Shown here: in pieces, positions 1 through 7,965 of the stretch
Position numbering within the stretch: the first letter of the stretch is position 1
Layout of the letters: every line of letters begins with the position of its first letter
Assembly: GCA_964500215.1 (NCBI GenBank)
Contig: CAZCNA010000013.1
Span: forward strand, 1-17,598
Source of the DNA: JBDKLC01 sp964500215
GTDB lineage: Bacteria > Patescibacteriota > Minisyncoccia > Phycocordibacterales > CAIZLB01
Direction of reading: 5' to 3'
DNA: 17,598 bases
Program-made: the position numbers and the translations under genes
Notes under the pieces: model-generated
Seen by the model: only the letters and a program-made list of their open reading frames with translations
The model's database searches: none
What the model was told of the DNA's origin: nothing

Positions 1-915
1 CTTATAAAAGGAGTTTTGCATCACTTCCCCTGTAATTCGTACTGCCATGAGCAAATCAACACCAGCTGAGAGCAGCGAGGCCAATGTTCGAGCCGTTCGA
101 GCGGAGTTACTCTCTTTGATAATGAGAGATACAACAGGAATTTTGAGAGAGATGAAATCGAAAGCGCGCTTTCCGATTCGTGTCTTCGCGAAGCTATAGA
201 GAGCAAATACAAGCGCCAAAATACCAGCAAACAACACAATATAATGATGTGAAGCAAATTCACTTACGCCAATTACGATTTTCGTTGCGAGAGGCAAATC
301 TGTATTCAAATCTTTGAATGTCTGTGTCAAACGTGGAACTACAAACACCATCATCAAAATACCGATGATAATCATCACGCTCAAAATAATAGATGGATAC
401 ATCATGGCTCCCTTCACCTTTCGCTGAATGATGTATGTTTTTTCCATCTGAGACGCGAGATGTGTAAGCGATGCTGATAGGTTTCCACTCTCCTCACCTG
501 CCTTCACCATAGAAATAAATAGACTTGAAAATATTTTTGGATACTGAGCAAGTGATTCATGAAATGTCTTTCCACCGCTAATAGACTCGTTTATTTCCTT
601 GAAAATCTTTTTTAGTTTTGGATTTACCGCCTGACGTTCAACCACACTGAGGGCTCTTGAAAGCGCAAGTCCTGCATCGAGCATACCACTGATGTTCTTT
701 GCAAAAGTTATTTTATCAATCATCTTTATACGATTGAGAAACGGCATAGGAATTTCCATCTGCCCCCAGCCTTCTTTGACAGTCTTCACCGAAATTAATT
801 CAGAAACTTCACTGTTTTTCTTTAATTCTCGATAAAAAGAAGCCTTATCTGGTGATTCAATAATTCCAGATATGATTTGGCCGTCCATTTTTTTCGCTTT
901 GTACGAGAATTTCAT
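1..915 (-). CDS. pilC: Type IV pilus inner-membrane platform protein PilC (GspF family), C-terminus beyond window
   Basis: The frame is open from an ATG at 915 to the window edge, giving 305 codons with no stop. PilC/GspF is the polytopic inner-membrane platform that couples the assembly ATPase to pilin polymerisation. The N-terminal cytoplasmic part contains the family's typical stretch around 'GGKTFHESLAQYP' and 'MVKAGEESGNLS' (about residues 120-150). A hydrophobic segment follows near residues 175-200, ending in FVVPRLTQTF. A second one lies near 225-245, and then the second GspF repeat begins ('SLLSAGVDLLMAV'). Full-length members are about 400 residues, so about 100 are missing. It lies 61 nt downstream of pilB on the same strand. 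There is no ribosome binding site, but a -10-like TATACT ends 8 nt before the ATG, so its mRNA may be leaderless. Confidence 0.93.
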   Translation of the reverse strand, partial: MKFSYKAKKMDGQIISGIIESPDKASFYRELKKNSEVSELISVKTVKEGWGQMEIPMPFLNRIKMIDKITFAKNISGMLDAGLALSRALSVVERQAVNPKLKKIFKEINESISGGKTFHESLAQYPKIFSSLFISMVKAGEESGNLSASLTHLASQMEKTYIIQRKVKGAMMYPSIILSVMIIIGILMMVFVVPRLTQTFKDLNTDLPLATKIVIGVSEFASHHYIVLFAGILALVFALYSFAKTRIGKRAFDFISLKIPVVSLIIKESNSARTARTLASLLSAGVDLLMAVRITGEVMQNSFYK

Positions 916-929
916 GTATATAAAGTATA
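916..929 (-). promoter_or_regulatory. Extended -10 element directly upstream of pilC
   Basis: On the minus strand TATACT (924-929) is preceded by a TG dinucleotide one base away, which makes an extended -10. It is followed by 8 nt and then the ATG at 915. Transcription would start at or within a base or two of the start codon. I see no convincing -35 and no Shine-Dalgarno sequence. Confidence 0.45.
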
Positions 930-976
930 TCAAACTTACTCTCCCGATTGTGTCGCCTCGTATTCTTCTCCTTCTC

Positions 977-2901
977 CTACTCACTCACCACTCGCAACAC
1001 TTCTTCGATTGAAGTGAGACCCTGCACGGCCTGGAACATGCCATCTTCAAGCATTGTGAGCATTCCTTCTGATTTTGCCTGCGCCTCAATTTGGTCAGAT
1101 GTGCCGCCTTTGATAACGAGGTCTTTGATTGCAGAACTCATCTTGAGCACTTCGTGAATACTGATTCGGCCATGATAGCCGTCTTCACTCTCTTTGTTCG
1201 CTTTTGGTCGATAAAATGGAATGTCTTTCCATTCTGCTTTGGCATCTACAATTTTCTCATCTCGCAATGCCTTGAGCACTCGATCCATGTCTACTTTCTT
1301 GCTAATTGAAACAAGTTCTTCTTTTGTGAGGAAATATTTTTCTTTGACTTCACTCAATCGTCGGATAAGTCGCTGAGCAACGACCACTTTGAGGGTAGAT
1401 ACGAGGAGAAATGGCTCACATTTCATATCTATGAGTCGTGGGAGCGCGCCCGCAGCAGAGTTCGTGTGCAATGTTGAAAGCACAACATGACCTGTGAGGG
1501 CGGCATTTATGGCCAAAGCGGCTGTCTCATTATCTCGAATTTCACCCACCATGATGATATCTGGGTCTTGTCGAAGAAGAGATCGAAGTCCTGTCGCAAA
1601 TGAAAAACCAATTTCAGGCTTTACCTGTGTCTGATTGATACGTTTCATTTGATATTCCACAGGGTCTTCAACGGTAGAAATATTCACATCGGGCGTATTG
1701 AGAAGGTCCAAAATAGTATACAGAGTCGTTGTTTTTCCTGAACCTGTTGGACCGGTGGTGAGCATGAGTCCCTCCGTCATCTGAATTCCTTCGTGAATTG
1801 TCTCCAATCCTTGTCCATGAAAACCAAGTGTCTCAAGTGTAAATCCAGAAACATTCTCTCGGAGGAGTCGCATCACAGTCTTTTCGCCATAATATGTAGG
1901 CAAAATAGACACACGGAATGAGATTTTCTCATCATTTAATTCAATTTTGAAGCGACCGTCTTGTGGAAGGCGCTTTTCATCCAGTTTCAAGTTTGAAAGC
2001 ACTTTGATTCGCGCAGTGATACTTGCTCCAGCTGTCTTGGGTAAAATCATGGCATCTCGGAGAATACCGTCAATTCGATATCGAACTACCACCTCGTATT
2101 CTTGCTGTTCAATATGAATGTCTGAAGCGCCCTGTATAGCGGCGTGCTTNNNNNNNNNNNNNNNNNNNNNNNNNNNNNNNNNNNNNNNNNNNNNNNNNNN
2201 NNNNNNNNNNNNNNNNNNNNNNNNNNNNNNNNNNNNNNNNNNNNNNNNNCGTATTCTTGCTGTTCAATATGAATGTCTGAAGCGCCCTGTATAGCGGCGT
2301 GCTTAAGCAATGTATCTACGATTCGAACTACTGGTAAATCTTCAGCAAGCTTCTTGAGATCATCTTCTGATGCATCTTCCCCACCAGTTGTTGGTAATTG
2401 AGACGCAGAAGCCGCTGTATTGAGTGATGCTGATTCCTGTTGGATAATATCACCAAAATCTGCCTTCAGACTCTTTTGATATTGAATAAGTGCTGCCTTC
2501 ATCGATTCTGTGTTTGTGAGCCGTGGAAGTACACGAAGACCTGTCTTCTTTTTGATGAAATCAATGGCAGACAGGTCGTCTGTGTCGAGCATAGCTACTT
2601 CGAGCACATCATCTTTTTTCTTGATAGCAACAATATTGTGGTTTCGAGCAATCGGTTCTGGAATGAGAGAAAGCACTTCAAACTCAAGTTTCTGAGATTT
2701 CAAATCTACAAAAGGAATACCGATGAGATATGCCTGAATTCGACGATAATCATCTTCGGTGATTTTGCCAGCAGAAACAAGGGCCTCCCCAATGTTTTGT
2801 TTCTTTTCTTCTGCTACTTTTTCGGCAGTTTTAATATCGTCTTGCGTTACAAGACCTGAATCTGAAATAAATTTTTTGAGCTGTGCAGGTTCGAGAAACA
2901 T
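977..2901 (-). CDS. pilB: Type IV pilus assembly ATPase PilB (GspE family), split by a scaffold gap
   Basis: This is the cytoplasmic hexameric ATPase that powers pilus extension. The N-terminal part (2901 down to the gap) is an MshEN/GspE N-terminal domain beginning MFLEPAQLKKF and ending GASDIHIEQQEY. The C-terminal part has Walker A GPTGSGKTTT, the Asp box and Walker B region (RQDPDIIMVGEIRD), and the His box region (GHVVLSTLHTN). The gene looks broken only because 100 Ns and a duplicated 55-bp flank interrupt it. Removing 155 bp gives one frame of 589 codons in which DIHIEQQEYEVVVRYRIDG reads through, a normal PilB length. An upstream TTG at 2907 is possible, but I prefer the ATG at 2901. 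The zinc-binding tetracysteine usual near the C-terminus is absent: the region reads RRLSEVKEKY ... KANKESEDGYHGR. pilC follows. Confidence 0.93.
2095..2304. repeat. Identical 55-bp flanks on both sides of an assembly gap
   Basis: Positions 2095-2149 and 2250-2304 are the same 55 bp, separated only by Ns. This is what two contig ends with an unmerged overlap look like after scaffolding. It is not a biological repeat: collapsing the two copies restores the pilB frame exactly. Confidence 0.93.
2150..2249. other. Scaffold gap of 100 Ns
   Basis: There are exactly 100 Ns, a conventional placeholder length. The flanks overlap by 55 bp, so the gap probably contains no missing sequence. Confidence 0.97.
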
Positions 2902-2911
2902 ATTCAATGTA

Positions 2912-2917
2912 ATTATA
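2912..2917 (-). promoter_or_regulatory. Extended -10 (TGGTATAAT) for pilB
   Basis: A perfect TATAAT on the minus strand is preceded by TGG, an extended -10. The preferred ATG is 10 nt downstream, so the leader would be only about 3-4 nt and lack a ribosome binding site. The -35 position (2935-2940, TGTTTT) is weak and lies inside the upstream terminator. Confidence 0.6.
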
Positions 2918-2931
2918 CCAAATACTAAAAT

Positions 2932-2963
2932 AAAAAAACATCCGATTGTTCGAATGTTTTTTT
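2932..2963 (-). terminator. Rho-independent terminator after the surface-protein genes
   Basis: The arms 2932-2945 and 2950-2963 pair over 14 bp, with one position that is a G-U wobble on the minus strand. The loop is 4 nt and the stem ends in seven Us. It lies just past the stop at 3015 and separates that operon from pilB. Confidence 0.8.
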
Positions 2964-3014
2964 ATTACTTATATTATTTGTGAAATATAGTATCCTCTTG
3001 TACGACCAGTAAGT

Positions 3015-4010
3015 CTAATAACAAACTCGTATACCATGATCGACATTTTCCAATCCAAAAATTTTTTTCGAATTATAGGTTAATGGACATGTTGTCATTG
3101 CAGTAACGGCATTCTCATACTCTCTTCCCCCACCTCGAGCTCCGTACATACCTCCATATGCTTTTGTACCATTATCCGTTGTACTTGGTCTATAACAAAA
3201 CATAAGAGGCCAATCAACATTTGCTGTACCATATACTTGTTTTGATGTGTATCCAGTAGGGCAAGCATATGTGTTTCCAGCAAATGGATTAGAATACGCT
3301 CCGCCGGGTCCACCAGGGTTACTACTTACAGTATATACACCACCAAAGTCAGCAACTTTTGTTGCTCCAGTACTTGAATCACCCACACATACTATTAGTT
3401 TATTATCTACACCTGGCTGGGAAAGTACAATGTACCCCTTATAATTTGTTGGACATGATTTAGTATTACCAGCAAGTGGATTTGTATATGCCGAGCTAGG
3501 ATATCCATACATACCTCCAAAATAATATGTAACTGTAGAAGATCCACCCGGAACAGATTTACAGATTTTATCACCACTACTATCAAAACCTTCAAGATAT
3601 TTTCCTGCACCACAAGTACCAATAGCATCCTTACCCCACGTTGTTGAGTCGACACAGTTTTCTCCATCAATGTCACAAAATCCATCTGCGCCCACCGATC
3701 CTACTACTGCAACCTTGAGATTTTCATCTGGTTCAGTCGTTCCAATAGCAACACGCCCATTTTGAACAACCAGACTTGTGAAGAGTGGAGTATTTGGATT
3801 ATCAGACAAACCATTGATCCAATTATATTGCCCCAACGTAAGACCGCCTATTTTTTCTTGGGTTGTTGTAGCAACGTTTAGCGGGGCATCTGTGTTACAA
3901 GCAGGAGGCGTACAATTTGCCCCAGGGCCAAATGCTTCAATGTATTGTGCTCCTGCAATCAACACCAACGCAATTACTCCTAATTTTATGATTTGTATAA
4001 TTTTATTCAT
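3015..4010 (-). CDS. Exported Cys-rich surface protein with three C-terminal repeats
   Basis: 331 residues. An N-terminal signal or anchor segment (about 5-25) is followed by PACNTDAPLNVATTTQ. Residues 85-101 read GRVAIGTTEPDENLKV, the short beta-repeat motif common in phage-tail-like and patescibacterial surface proteins. The C-terminal half holds three imperfect repeats of about 47-52 residues (163-209, 222-273, 285-331). Each runs from [FY]GG[MV]Y to a CP..Y and a terminal Cys near NVD or GVD. The even spacing of cysteines suggests disulfides after export. It starts 10 nt after the end of the preceding gene, so the two are probably co-transcribed, and a terminator follows. The location next to pilB-pilC makes a pilus-associated or adhesive role plausible. 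I do not recognise a named family for the repeats. Confidence 0.8.
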   Translation of the reverse strand: MNKIIQIIKLGVIALVLIAGAQYIEAFGPGANCTPPACNTDAPLNVATTTQEKIGGLTLGQYNWINGLSDNPNTPLFTSLVVQNGRVAIGTTEPDENLKVAVVGSVGADGFCDIDGENCVDSTTWGKDAIGTCGAGKYLEGFDSSGDKICKSVPGGSSTVTYYFGGMYGYPSSAYTNPLAGNTKSCPTNYKGYIVLSQPGVDNKLIVCVGDSSTGATKVADFGGVYTVSSNPGGPGGAYSNPFAGNTYACPTGYTSKQVYGTANVDWPLMFCYRPSTTDNGTKAYGGMYGARGGGREYENAVTAMTTCPLTYNSKKIFGLENVDHGIRVCY

Positions 4011-4020
4011 ATTTGTAATG

Positions 4021-5082
4021 TTATCGTTCTTTTTGATATGGATTTACGCGGCAAATAAGTTTGTTATATCCATCACCACCTTGTAATATTCCATTTACAC
4101 ATGTTCTTATGGCAGAATTTCCATTATCGTCACATGTAATTGTACCTTCTGTATTATTTGTGACAATACTTTTTTTATAAAACTTGAGTGATTCTCCACA
4201 TGCTAATGTAGGACTACTAATATTAGTACCCGTAATGAAATTTCTGATATCACATGGATTGTTTTCCTCTACAGGGCACAAATTTGATGATCCACATGTT
4301 AAGACTGGATATTCATTATCCAAAATTGGTTGTATAGACTTTGTCCACTGTGCCTCGGTAGGAGATGTTGCTTCACATGACACTATGTATGACTCACATT
4401 CAGCATTTGGATCTGTTTTATACTTATATCGAGTAATTGTTGTTCCAGCAGCAAATGAAACACCGCCAGCATCACAAAAAAGTGTCTGCTGATTTACGTC
4501 AGCGTCCACATCAGTAAATTGAATCCAACCAACAACGTCCCCTCCCCATGCATATCCAGTGAGACTTTTTGTTGTTGCATCGAATGTCACTCCCTGAGTA
4601 CCAGTAGGTTCTGGTGAATTGAAATTAAATGACCCAAGTTCAGAAAGCTTTACCCATCCTTCCCAGCCATCTTCTCGGGATGCACCTTTGCAATCTTTGC
4701 TCACCGTACCCGCACAAAATCTGGCATATCCTGAAACCTCCCCAGAATTAACATCGACATGAGGAGAACAATTCGCACCATCGGGACATGCAGCTGTATG
4801 TGCAGCATTGAAACTAAGCCATCCGACATTATCTGACCATGCATATCCAGACATCGCGCCAGTTGTCGGATTGATATTTACGCCATAAAAACTTTTGAGA
4901 CAAAGACCATCTGTGTCTGCACAATTAAAACTAATCCAACCGATATTATCAGACCAGGCAAAACCTTTTACATTTCCAGCGGATGCAATATCTGCTGTTA
5001 CTTGGCGATGAATGATGACAGCTCCACCAATAAGCACGCTGAGAATGAAAATTTTTGAAATAATTGAAACTATTTTTTTCAT
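4021..5082 (-). CDS. Exported protein with GYAWSDNIGW-type repeats and a Cys-rich tail
   Basis: 353 residues with an N-terminal hydrophobic export signal (about 8-25). Four tandem units follow. Two are clear: GFAWSDNIGWISFN at 40-53 and GYAWSDNVGWLSFN at 79-92. Two are degenerate: GYARF ... GWEGWVKLS at 118-147, and GYAWGGDVVGWIQF at 176-189. Such aromatic, beta-rich units recur in predicted cell-surface proteins of Parcubacteria. The C-terminal part (about 200-350) carries many cysteines (for example LTCGSSNLCPVEENNPC), which points to a disulfide-stabilised extracellular domain. It starts 4 nt after the stop of the small membrane protein and ends 10 nt before the next exported protein, so the three form an operon. 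The biochemical function is unknown; surface attachment is an inference. Confidence 0.82.
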   Translation of the reverse strand: MKKIVSIISKIFILSVLIGGAVIIHRQVTADIASAGNVKGFAWSDNIGWISFNCADTDGLCLKSFYGVNINPTTGAMSGYAWSDNVGWLSFNAAHTAACPDGANCSPHVDVNSGEVSGYARFCAGTVSKDCKGASREDGWEGWVKLSELGSFNFNSPEPTGTQGVTFDATTKSLTGYAWGGDVVGWIQFTDVDADVNQQTLFCDAGGVSFAAGTTITRYKYKTDPNAECESYIVSCEATSPTEAQWTKSIQPILDNEYPVLTCGSSNLCPVEENNPCDIRNFITGTNISSPTLACGESLKFYKKSIVTNNTEGTITCDDNGNSAIRTCVNGILQGGDGYNKLICRVNPYQKER

Positions 5083-5086
5083 AGCA

Positions 5087-5416
5087 TTAATTCCCCATCA
5101 TTATACGAAGCTTTTCTTCGTCAGATACTTCTGGTAACACTTTTGCTTTGGGATCTTCTCTATTGATTATCTCTGCTTTCTTTTCAGGAGTAACAACAAG
5201 CGGTTTTGCCTTTGTATCTTCCTGTGTCATTATCAATTCTTTTTTCTTCGGATCAATTGGGGGGATGAATCCTCGAGGAATTTCCTTTGACTTCTGCTGT
5301 TCATTGCGTGTTAATGCAACAATATCAATTGCAAGAAGACCGACAATCCACACAAGTGCAACAATGAAAATAAGATGTTTGTTGTTTTTGTAAAACGTAA
5401 GGAGTGATTGTTTCAT
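5087..5416 (-). CDS. Small single-pass membrane protein with a charged repeat tail
   Basis: 109 residues from the ATG at 5416 (MKQSLLTFYKNNKHLIF). The open frame extends much further upstream, but that part overlaps the neighbouring gene and its terminator antisense and is low-complexity, so I chose this start. One membrane segment (about 15-36, IFIVALVWIVGLLAIDIVAL) is followed by a Lys/Glu-rich tail. The tail is three imperfect units of about 22 residues: 54-75 (DPKKKELIMTQEDTKAKPLV), 76-97 (TPEKKAEIINREDPKAKVLP) and a partial 98-109 (SDEEKLRIMMGN). It is the first gene of the three-gene surface operon. The family is not recognised; a scaffold or spacer at the envelope is possible. Confidence 0.72.
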   Translation of the reverse strand: MKQSLLTFYKNNKHLIFIVALVWIVGLLAIDIVALTRNEQQKSKEIPRGFIPPIDPKKKELIMTQEDTKAKPLVVTPEKKAEIINREDPKAKVLPEVSDEEKLRIMMGN

Positions 5417-5517
5417 ATAACGGAACTTATATCCGTAATAATAGTAAAAAATGAGATCACATACAATCAAAACATGTTTATAAAATCTAATAACTTTTTG
5501 TTCAAACATATATAAAT

Positions 5518-5560
5518 AAAAAAGCCCCCTGCCTCTCCGCGATGCAAGCATCGCGGAGAG
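5518..5560 (-). terminator. Strong terminator of the Ig-domain gene
   Basis: Perfect 13-bp arms at 5533-5545 and 5548-5560 (CTCTCCGCGATGC and its complement) are followed, on the minus strand, by GCAGGGGG and a run of Us at 5518-5523. It lies 23 nt past the stop of the minus-strand gene at 5583. Confidence 0.82.
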
Positions 5561-5582
5561 AACAGAGAGACTTTTATTTCGG

Positions 5583-7574
5583 CTACCTCTGGGGTAGCTG
5601 CTCAATGCCAACAACATTGAGCACAACAGCGACAGGCTTTCGTACGCTGACAGTCCGGGCTTTTTTCCAGCAAAGATCCCCTTCGAGAGCATGATCTGGC
5701 GTGACATCGAATGCCACAAAACCCGACAATTTACCGCCCCTAGAAGGCTGGGTAAAAATGCGGATAACTCCATCTTCGGAGACATATCCGACCTGACGTA
5801 CAAGACTTCCGTCCTGCATGTGCCCGGTGAGTGTGACCTTACCGAGCCTGGTGACTCTCAAAGAAAGGCTTGCTTCGCCCTCAATCTGAGGAGATGTTCC
5901 GCGCAGAGCGTATCTGCCGGTGTACGGACACGGATCCGCGGCGGAGTAAACTCCGCGGCGAACGAATGTGAGTTCTTCGTTTCCGAGTCCTACAATCCCC
6001 CCAGAGAGAAACCCTTCTCCATAGATGTCGAGCTCGAGGCTCAACTGCAACCCAGACTTACCGAGCTGCACAGTTACGTTGCCGTCCTGATCTAGTGCTC
6101 CCGTAAAGGAGTACCGAGTACCGCGATAAACCGCGACGCCCGAGAAGGTGCCTTTCTTGGTCAAGGTAACGTTGACCGTTCCCTGACCTGAGCCACCAAT
6201 CAACCCATAATACACGCCCGCGTAGCCGACGAACGGCTTAGCCAGGCGCTCCGTAGTGAATGTACGGCACTCGCCATACGTTCGTCCACCGGGGCCTTCG
6301 GCCACCAAGCGATACGTATACGTATGATAAGGACGTAAGCCCGTTACGGATACTGCGACAGATTGACTATCCGCCGTCGCAGTGAGGGGTTGAGATGCCG
6401 TAGTGGCAGAATACGATTCATCACCGTACTCGAACCACCACGCTGCTGTTTCTTCGTTTGGATTCACCACACCCGAGAGTGTGGCATCGCTCGTGGTTAC
6501 GCTTGAGGCGCTTCCAGTTGCGACAGTTGGAGGAGGTGGTTCGACCACATCGAGCGAGACTCGCCGACTTGTGATCTCTCCATAGGAACCAGTTACTTTA
6601 ACGCTATAGTTGGTAGCGTTGACGTCGCTCGCGGACGGGATTGTCAGAGTGGGCTGTGTGGCCCCTTCCAAATCCTGTCCGTTGCGTTGCCATTGGTAAC
6701 GAATTCCCACTCCTGTTGCGGACACATTGAATGTCGCGCTTTTTCCGCGCCGAACCGTCTGTGACGTCGGTTCAGTCCGGATAACCGGGTAAATCGTTCC
6801 GACCGTGAGGCTCGGAAACGTTAACTCGATTGGTGTGCCCGTCCGATTGTCATCGTACGGATACACCTGCACCATCGGCCTGACATTGAACTCCTCGGTG
6901 AAGACGTGAAGCGCGTTATTAAGGCGCTCAGCGTTCGTCGAACCAGCCATCTGGTCCATATTGACGCTTTGTCCAAACCACACGATAGTGATTTCATTCA
7001 CTGCCGCATTATTTGGACTACTTCCTCCGTAGAGTACGTCATCTCCCGTGTTCCGAATCCCATCTGCTCCCCAATAATGCCCTAGAATATAAGGAATCAC
7101 GTAGGTTGGACGGTTGGCGAGATCTTCTCGCAACGCGAAGAGTCCCTGCGAATGAGTTGATTGGATGTTGTAGACAACGTCCCTCATCCGAAAAACATCC
7201 TTACGTTGGAAACGAACTGCCAAGAAGAGACAATTGCCCTTCTGGAGATCATAGGGGGAGGGCCGATTTGCATCGATCACTCCTTCCCACAATCCCCTGA
7301 TAGTACCGGAATTGATGAGCCTGTTCGGCTCAACATACATCGCACCCGGCCGAAATAGCCGATAGTGCGCAGGTTGACCCTGATACTCAGAATCATTTCC
7401 AGAATACAAACTCACATGTAATTCATATGCGAAGATTGCTTGGAAGTTCTGTGGAGCAGCCTCATTCAAATACGGACCGACGGTGTAGGCAGATGACGTT
7501 ACGAACGCATCCGCCAGACTAGAAAGTGTTGTCAGCCACAAGGTGACGAACAACACAACGATTTGCCTTTTCAT
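5583..7574 (-). CDS. Exported multi-domain protein with Ig-like and fibronectin-III-like domains, probably acquired
   Basis: 663 residues. A signal peptide (about 1-23, cleavage after ADA) precedes an unrecognised N-terminal domain (25-260) that includes DGIRNTGDDVLYGG. An Ig-like domain follows at 264-344 (PTSQTVRRGKSATF, YQWQRNGQDL, SVKVTGSYG). A fibronectin-like domain spans 346-441 (SGVVNPNEETAAWWFEYG). Two beta-repeat blocks of the Y.G.Y.GL type end it (about 452-540 and 549-640). Ig and C-terminal repeats of this style are frequent in Verrucomicrobia and Planctomycetes. The gene is visibly more GC-rich than its neighbours, uses varied Arg codons where the housekeeping genes favour CGA, and has a strong Shine-Dalgarno sequence that most neighbours lack. 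It also has its own promoter and terminator. Together these suggest horizontal transfer. The likely role is surface adhesion or binding; no catalytic motif is visible. Confidence 0.85.
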   Translation of the reverse strand: MKRQIVVLFVTLWLTTLSSLADAFVTSSAYTVGPYLNEAAPQNFQAIFAYELHVSLYSGNDSEYQGQPAHYRLFRPGAMYVEPNRLINSGTIRGLWEGVIDANRPSPYDLQKGNCLFLAVRFQRKDVFRMRDVVYNIQSTHSQGLFALREDLANRPTYVIPYILGHYWGADGIRNTGDDVLYGGSSPNNAAVNEITIVWFGQSVNMDQMAGSTNAERLNNALHVFTEEFNVRPMVQVYPYDDNRTGTPIELTFPSLTVGTIYPVIRTEPTSQTVRRGKSATFNVSATGVGIRYQWQRNGQDLEGATQPTLTIPSASDVNATNYSVKVTGSYGEITSRRVSLDVVEPPPPTVATGSASSVTTSDATLSGVVNPNEETAAWWFEYGDESYSATTASQPLTATADSQSVAVSVTGLRPYHTYTYRLVAEGPGGRTYGECRTFTTERLAKPFVGYAGVYYGLIGGSGQGTVNVTLTKKGTFSGVAVYRGTRYSFTGALDQDGNVTVQLGKSGLQLSLELDIYGEGFLSGGIVGLGNEELTFVRRGVYSAADPCPYTGRYALRGTSPQIEGEASLSLRVTRLGKVTLTGHMQDGSLVRQVGYVSEDGVIRIFTQPSRGGKLSGFVAFDVTPDHALEGDLCWKKARTVSVRKPVAVVLNVVGIEQLPQR

Positions 7575-7580
7575 CTTTTA

Positions 7581-7589
7581 CCCCTCCTT
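7581..7589 (-). promoter_or_regulatory. Strong Shine-Dalgarno sequence (AAGGAGGGG)
   Basis: It lies 6 nt before the ATG at 7574 and fixes that start. Its strength is exceptional in this window, where most plus-strand genes have no recognisable ribosome binding site. Confidence 0.9.
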
Positions 7590-7613
7590 GTGGGTTGTGT
7601 TTTTGTTTTCTAC

Positions 7614-7625
7614 TTGTTAAAGAAC
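7614..7625 (-). promoter_or_regulatory. boxA-like leader motif GTTCTTTAACAA
   Basis: This minus-strand 12-mer in the leader of the Ig-domain gene recurs exactly at 16403-16414 and 16979-16990, ahead of the DUF1566-like genes. It resembles the antitermination boxA core (CTCTTTAACA), which NusB and ribosomal protein S10 bind. The resemblance is by eye only. Confidence 0.4.
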
Positions 7626-7643
7626 GCTCGATAGTTCAGGCGT

Positions 7644-7677
7644 CCTGTCATTTTCATTGAAAATTGTGACTGGCAGG
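7644..7677 (-). other. Leader hairpin near the transcript 5' end
   Basis: TTTTC (7651-7655) pairs with GAAAA (7659-7663), GTCA (7647-7650) with TGAC (7667-7670), and outer CCTG (7644-7647) with CAGG (7674-7677); the last two pairings compete for one base. The hairpin would form within a few bases of the predicted start site near 7680. Function unknown. Confidence 0.4.
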
Positions 7678-7686
7678 TCTAGACAT

Positions 7687-7715
7687 ATTATACAAAATAT
7701 TGTACAGAAAATCAA
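7687..7715 (-). promoter_or_regulatory. Sigma-70-type promoter of the Ig-domain gene
   Basis: Minus strand: TTGATT at 7710-7715, a 17-bp spacer, and TATAAT at 7687-7692. The predicted start near 7680 gives a leader of about 105 nt. Confidence 0.75.
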
Positions 7716-7792
7716 GCCCCTTATGCACAATATCCTCTCGGAAAGGCCTTTGGCATAATACCCCTCTATAGAGCCACAGAACCCCCGTTTTA

Positions 7793-7821
7793 TTGACTTT
7801 TGACGCCAAAAGCCCTATTAT
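7793..7821 (+). promoter_or_regulatory. Sigma-70-type promoter of nusA
   Basis: TTGACT at 7793-7798, a 17-bp spacer, and TATTAT at 7816-7821. The predicted start near 7828 leaves a leader of about 138 nt before the ATG at 7966. Confidence 0.72.
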
Positions 7822-7877
7822 ATGTGCATTCAGAAGTTCGCCTCTCCCGGCGGGCTTAATTTTTTACCTGATTTTGA

Positions 7878-7919
7878 GGTCTTTTTCACAGATTTTTGAT
7901 AAAAAATGCGAAAAAGACC
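7878..7919 (+). other. Long hairpin in the nusA leader
   Basis: GGTCTTTTTC (7878-7887) is the exact complement of GAAAAAGACC (7910-7919). An inner pairing of ATTTTT (7892-7897) with AAAAAT (7902-7907) extends the rod. It lies about 45 nt before the nusA start with no U-run directly after it. NusA commonly regulates its own operon, so this could be a control element, but there is no direct evidence. Confidence 0.5.
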
Positions 7920-7965
7920 GAAAAACGGCTAAAAATAAGGAAAATAACAATTAAATACACATATT

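Larger units (their letters stand above)
7575..7965. other. 391-bp divergent intergenic region
   Basis: No gene of its own. The left half carries the leader and promoter of the minus-strand Ig-domain gene (7581-7715). The right half carries the plus-strand nusA promoter (7793-7821) and a long A/T-rich leader with a hairpin (7878-7919). In 7716-7792 I see nothing definite. Confidence 0.8.

Noticed and set aside
21..263. 80-residue minus-strand frame at the left edge
   Set aside because: It lies out of frame inside pilC, whose translation is clearly the real one.
5417..5803. N-terminal extension of the small membrane protein to 238 residues
   Set aside because: It would run antiparallel-free through the terminator and overlap the end of the same-strand Ig-domain gene in another frame. 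The region is low-complexity and an ATG at 5416 gives a normal signal-anchor start.
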